Assembly: GCA_947629425.1 (NCBI GenBank)
Contig: CANRDR010000073.1
Span: 1 to 7,896 of the forward strand
Reading direction: 5' to 3'
Length of the DNA: 7,896 bases
Source of the DNA: an uncultured Bacilli bacterium
GTDB lineage: Bacteria; Bacillota_I; Bacilli_A; RF39; UBA660
This document shows, piece after piece, positions 5,924 through 7,896 of the stretch (positions are counted from its first letter, which is position 1; each line of letters opens with the position of its first letter). A program made the translations under genes and the position numbers. The notes under the pieces are model-generated. The model did no database searches, was not told where the DNA came from, and worked only from the letters and a program-made list of their open reading frames with translations.

Positions 5924-5992
5924 ATTCCTCCTTTATATTATATAATCGGTTATAACATAGTATTAATTCGGAAGACAAGTTAAAACCATGTA
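5924..5992 (-). promoter_or_regulatory. rpsO leader: hairpin with a loop complementary to the Shine-Dalgarno (candidate S15 autoregulatory element)
   Basis: In the RNA, GGUUUUAAC (5979-5987) pairs with GUUAUAACC (5948-5956), eight pairs and one U-U mismatch, enclosing a 22-nt loop. The loop contains UCUUCC (5970-5975), which can pair with GGAGGA (5926-5931) of the ribosome binding site (six pairs, one G-U), making an H-type pseudoknot. S15 is known to repress its own mRNA in several bacteria by different leader folds, including a pseudoknot in E. coli. The fold here was drawn by eye and is not matched to a known class. Confidence 0.45.
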
Positions 5993-6009
5993 ATAACTTT
6001 TACGTGATT

Positions 6010-6038
6010 ATTATATGTTATTTAAGTTAATAAATCAA
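6010..6038 (-). promoter_or_regulatory. rpsO promoter
   Basis: TTGATT (6033-6038), a 17-bp spacer and a perfect TATAAT (6010-6015) lie on the minus strand just after the WG-repeat gene ends. Predicted start is near 6003, giving a leader of about 85 nt. No clear terminator separates it from the preceding gene, so some readthrough from upstream is likely. Confidence 0.75.
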
Positions 6039-6061
6039 GTACTAAAGCAATGTTTACAATA

Positions 6062-7750
6062 TTATTTATACATTACTTGCTTTTCATTAGTAATTTGTTT
6101 TCCATTATAATTATAGAAATTACCATAAATATTTACATAATTTCTATGAAAAAGTATATATTTATCATCGTTTTTTTCAAAACTAATTACTACTTTCCCA
6201 TTTTCTAAATCTATTATATCAATATTATTATCTTTTTCTAGTGCTATATAAGGGACACTTGCTTTATAACTAACAAAAACTGATTTACTATAAATAAAAT
6301 CCACAATTTTTTTACCATTAATATCAATAATACCTAATTTTTTATCTTTATTTAATCCTAATAATAACTTTTTATTTTTAATTTTATATGCAGTATAAAA
6401 ACCATTTTGAGAAGATACTACATCGTTTGAATTAAATTCAAAATAATCATTATAAATAAGATTACCGTTTAAATCAATTACAGTATTAATGTTATCATAA
6501 TATGCACCATTTTCATTAGGTGTATCTGTTTTTATATGTTCTTTATAACTAAAGTAATCATTTAAATAATCTAAAAATGTTAAAGTAATAACAGATATAT
6601 CAAGCTTATCTTTTAGAACAAAATCTTGTTTTTCTAAATTAAAAATACTTTCTAAATCATTTTTATTTTCAACAATTATACTATTTCCAAATGCACCTGT
6701 AATTTTATAACCATTAACTTTTTCTATAGTTTTTTTATCTCCATTTTTATCAATATATGATATATCGTTTCCATCTTGATAAACAACTTTATCATCTAAT
6801 AAATAAGATGAAACATTGTTATTAAGTTTTAAAATTTCTTTTTTATTTTCTATATCATAATACATTACATATTGTTGTTCATCAATATTATTAACATTGG
6901 ATATATGGGCTATTCCATTTTTATTTATATCACTAATAACATTTTCTGTTTGATATATAATTTTATTATCTTTAATAATATATTGATCTTCTATTTTAAC
7001 TGATTTATAACCATTATAATTATCTATTAAAACAAGTGAATCGTTTGATTTAATATTTTCTAAGATTACTTTTCCGGTAACATTATCTATTATACTTAAA
7101 ACATTATCACTATTAATCACTGTTATATTATTTTCAGTCTCTTCTATTTCAAACTCTTTATTAGTAACGTATATTTCTTTACCATTTTCATTAAGCAAAC
7201 CATAGTTATTATCTTTATTAAAATATACTACATCCTCATCGCTTTCTATATAATCATAATCTAACGCAATTACTTTTCCTTTTCTATCTAATAAACTATA
7301 TTTTTCATCATCATTTACAATAAATAAATTACTATACATTTTATTATAAGTTTCATCTTCATTTGTATGAACTATATCTTCATATTTGCCGAAATCAATT
7401 ACAGTTTCTCCTTTATAATTTATAATTCCATATTCATAATCACTATTTTCTACTATAGCAAGTCCATTTATAAAATTTGTACCATCATTATATAAATAAT
7501 CTATTTTTAAATTTCCTTCAGTATCTATATAACCATATTTCCCTTCTTTATTACTTACTGCAATATAATCATTTTTATTATCAATTAATTCATTAGAAAT
7601 ATTTGAATTTATATTATTACTAGATTTATCTTTATAACCTTTATTATTTTTTAAAAATATAAATATAAAGCCTGATAAAAATATAATTAATAAAATAACT
7701 ATAATTATTAATATTATAAGGATTTTACTGTTATCTTTTTTTTCTTCCAT
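6062..7750 (-). CDS. Membrane-anchored WG-repeat protein, 562 aa
   Basis: Function is unknown. A short charged N-terminus (MEEKKDNSK) precedes one strongly hydrophobic helix (about 10-33) and a positively charged, then Asn/Ser-rich linker (34-60), so the remaining 500 residues probably lie outside the cell on an uncleaved signal anchor. That part carries degenerate WG (beta-hairpin) repeats with the pattern [K/N]-Y-G-h-[I/L]-[D/N]-x-x-G-[K/N]: KYGYIDTEGN (71-80), EYGIINYKGE (106-115), KYSLLDRKGK (150-159), NYGLLNENGK (182-191), KLGIIDINGK (471-480) and DIIDLENGK (511-519). The Trp of the canonical WG is replaced by Tyr or Leu throughout, and the middle (about 230-460) is too diverged to assign by eye. 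No catalytic motif or LPXTG is seen. The ATG at 7750 follows AGGAGA. It appears to be a separate unit with its own promoter, next to but not evidently related to rpsO. Confidence 0.75.
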   Translation of the reverse strand: MEEKKDNSKILIILIIIVILLIIFLSGFIFIFLKNNKGYKDKSSNNINSNISNELIDNKNDYIAVSNKEGKYGYIDTEGNLKIDYLYNDGTNFINGLAIVENSDYEYGIINYKGETVIDFGKYEDIVHTNEDETYNKMYSNLFIVNDDEKYSLLDRKGKVIALDYDYIESDEDVVYFNKDNNYGLLNENGKEIYVTNKEFEIEETENNITVINSDNVLSIIDNVTGKVILENIKSNDSLVLIDNYNGYKSVKIEDQYIIKDNKIIYQTENVISDINKNGIAHISNVNNIDEQQYVMYYDIENKKEILKLNNNVSSYLLDDKVVYQDGNDISYIDKNGDKKTIEKVNGYKITGAFGNSIIVENKNDLESIFNLEKQDFVLKDKLDISVITLTFLDYLNDYFSYKEHIKTDTPNENGAYYDNINTVIDLNGNLIYNDYFEFNSNDVVSSQNGFYTAYKIKNKKLLLGLNKDKKLGIIDINGKKIVDFIYSKSVFVSYKASVPYIALEKDNNIDIIDLENGKVVISFEKNDDKYILFHRNYVNIYGNFYNYNGKQITNEKQVMYK

Positions 7751-7778
7751 ATACTACTTCTCCTATACTATACTTTAG

Positions 7779-7807
7779 ATGTTAACATATAATTTTTAAT
7801 ATTTCAA
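7779..7807 (-). promoter_or_regulatory. Promoter of the WG-repeat gene
   Basis: TTGAAA (7802-7807), a 17-bp spacer and TAACAT (7779-7784) preceded by TGT form an extended -10 promoter on the minus strand. The start near 7772 leaves a short leader containing the AGGAGA ribosome binding site. Confidence 0.55.
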
Positions 7808-7848
7808 TTATGTTTTTTTATAAAGGGTGTAAAAAATTTTTCGGGGTG

Positions 7849-7896
7849 AAATAGTAGTTATTGATTAAAATAATCAACTACTATTTTTTCTATTTC
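7849..7896 (+). terminator. Long hairpin with plus-strand T-run
   Basis: AAATAGTAG plus TTGATTA (7849-7857, 7861-7867) pairs with TAATCAA plus CTACTATTT (7871-7886), giving 16 bp with a 3-nt bulge and a 3-nt loop, followed by TTT, C and TATTTC. The T-run favours the plus strand; on the minus strand the stem is followed by only three T residues and then CACCCC. Whether it ends a plus-strand RNA or a minus-strand gene beyond the edge cannot be settled here. Confidence 0.5.

Noticed and set aside
1..7896. CRISPR array, tRNA, rRNA or complete insertion sequence
   Set aside because: No regularly spaced repeats, tRNA-like cloverleaf, rRNA-like GC-rich stretch or terminal inverted repeats were seen; the Rpn-family fragment alone does not define a mobile element.

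Overview
The window is a very AT-rich stretch of a low-GC Gram-positive-type (Bacillota) chromosome. The support is protein content (Bacilli/Clostridia-like PNPase and S15, a DUF1653 protein, a WG-repeat protein, an Rpn-type nuclease/transposase), strong AGGAGG-type ribosome binding sites, sigma-A-like promoters and short U-tailed intrinsic terminators. An uncultured gut Bacilli lineage is a reasonable guess, but the sequence does not fix the taxon. All recognised genes lie on the minus strand and are described here in their direction of transcription, from high to low coordinates.

Region by region: (a) 7751-7896 holds the promoter of the first gene and, at the edge, a long hairpin with a T-run on the plus strand. 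(b) 6062-7750 encodes a membrane-anchored WG-repeat protein of unknown role. (c) 5918-6040 holds a good sigma-A promoter and a structured leader for rpsO. The leader can be drawn as a hairpin whose loop pairs with the Shine-Dalgarno, suggesting S15 autoregulation. (d) 3208-5917 is the rpsO - terminator - pnp - DUF1653 unit. The DUF1653 gene overlaps the end of pnp and is frameshifted by what looks like a 4-bp tandem duplication. (e) A strong terminator at 3184-3221 closes that unit, and a promoter for the next unit appears to be built into its sequence. (f) 1802-3158 encodes a DedA membrane protein and an AlkD-like DNA glycosylase. (g) 627-1751 encodes a cysteine desulfurase with its own likely promoter and a terminator. 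(h) 150-626 is a gene-poor stretch with promoters, hairpins and a tiny hydrophobic reading frame, arranged like an overlapping sense/antisense RNA pair. (i) 1-149 is the 5' end of an Rpn/PD-(D/E)XK transposase-family gene cut by the window edge.

Functionally most of this is housekeeping: ribosomal protein S15, RNA turnover (PNPase), lipid-carrier or membrane homeostasis (DedA), alkylation repair (AlkD) and sulfur mobilisation (cysteine desulfurase). The parts least explained by known families are the 230-515 sense/antisense locus, the rpsO leader, the promoter-in-terminator at 3184-3224, the broken DUF1653 gene and the WG-repeat surface protein. The genetic code looks standard: all Trp residues in the intact genes are TGG, since a TGA would have interrupted these full-length frames, although the six complete genes end only in TAA or TAG.
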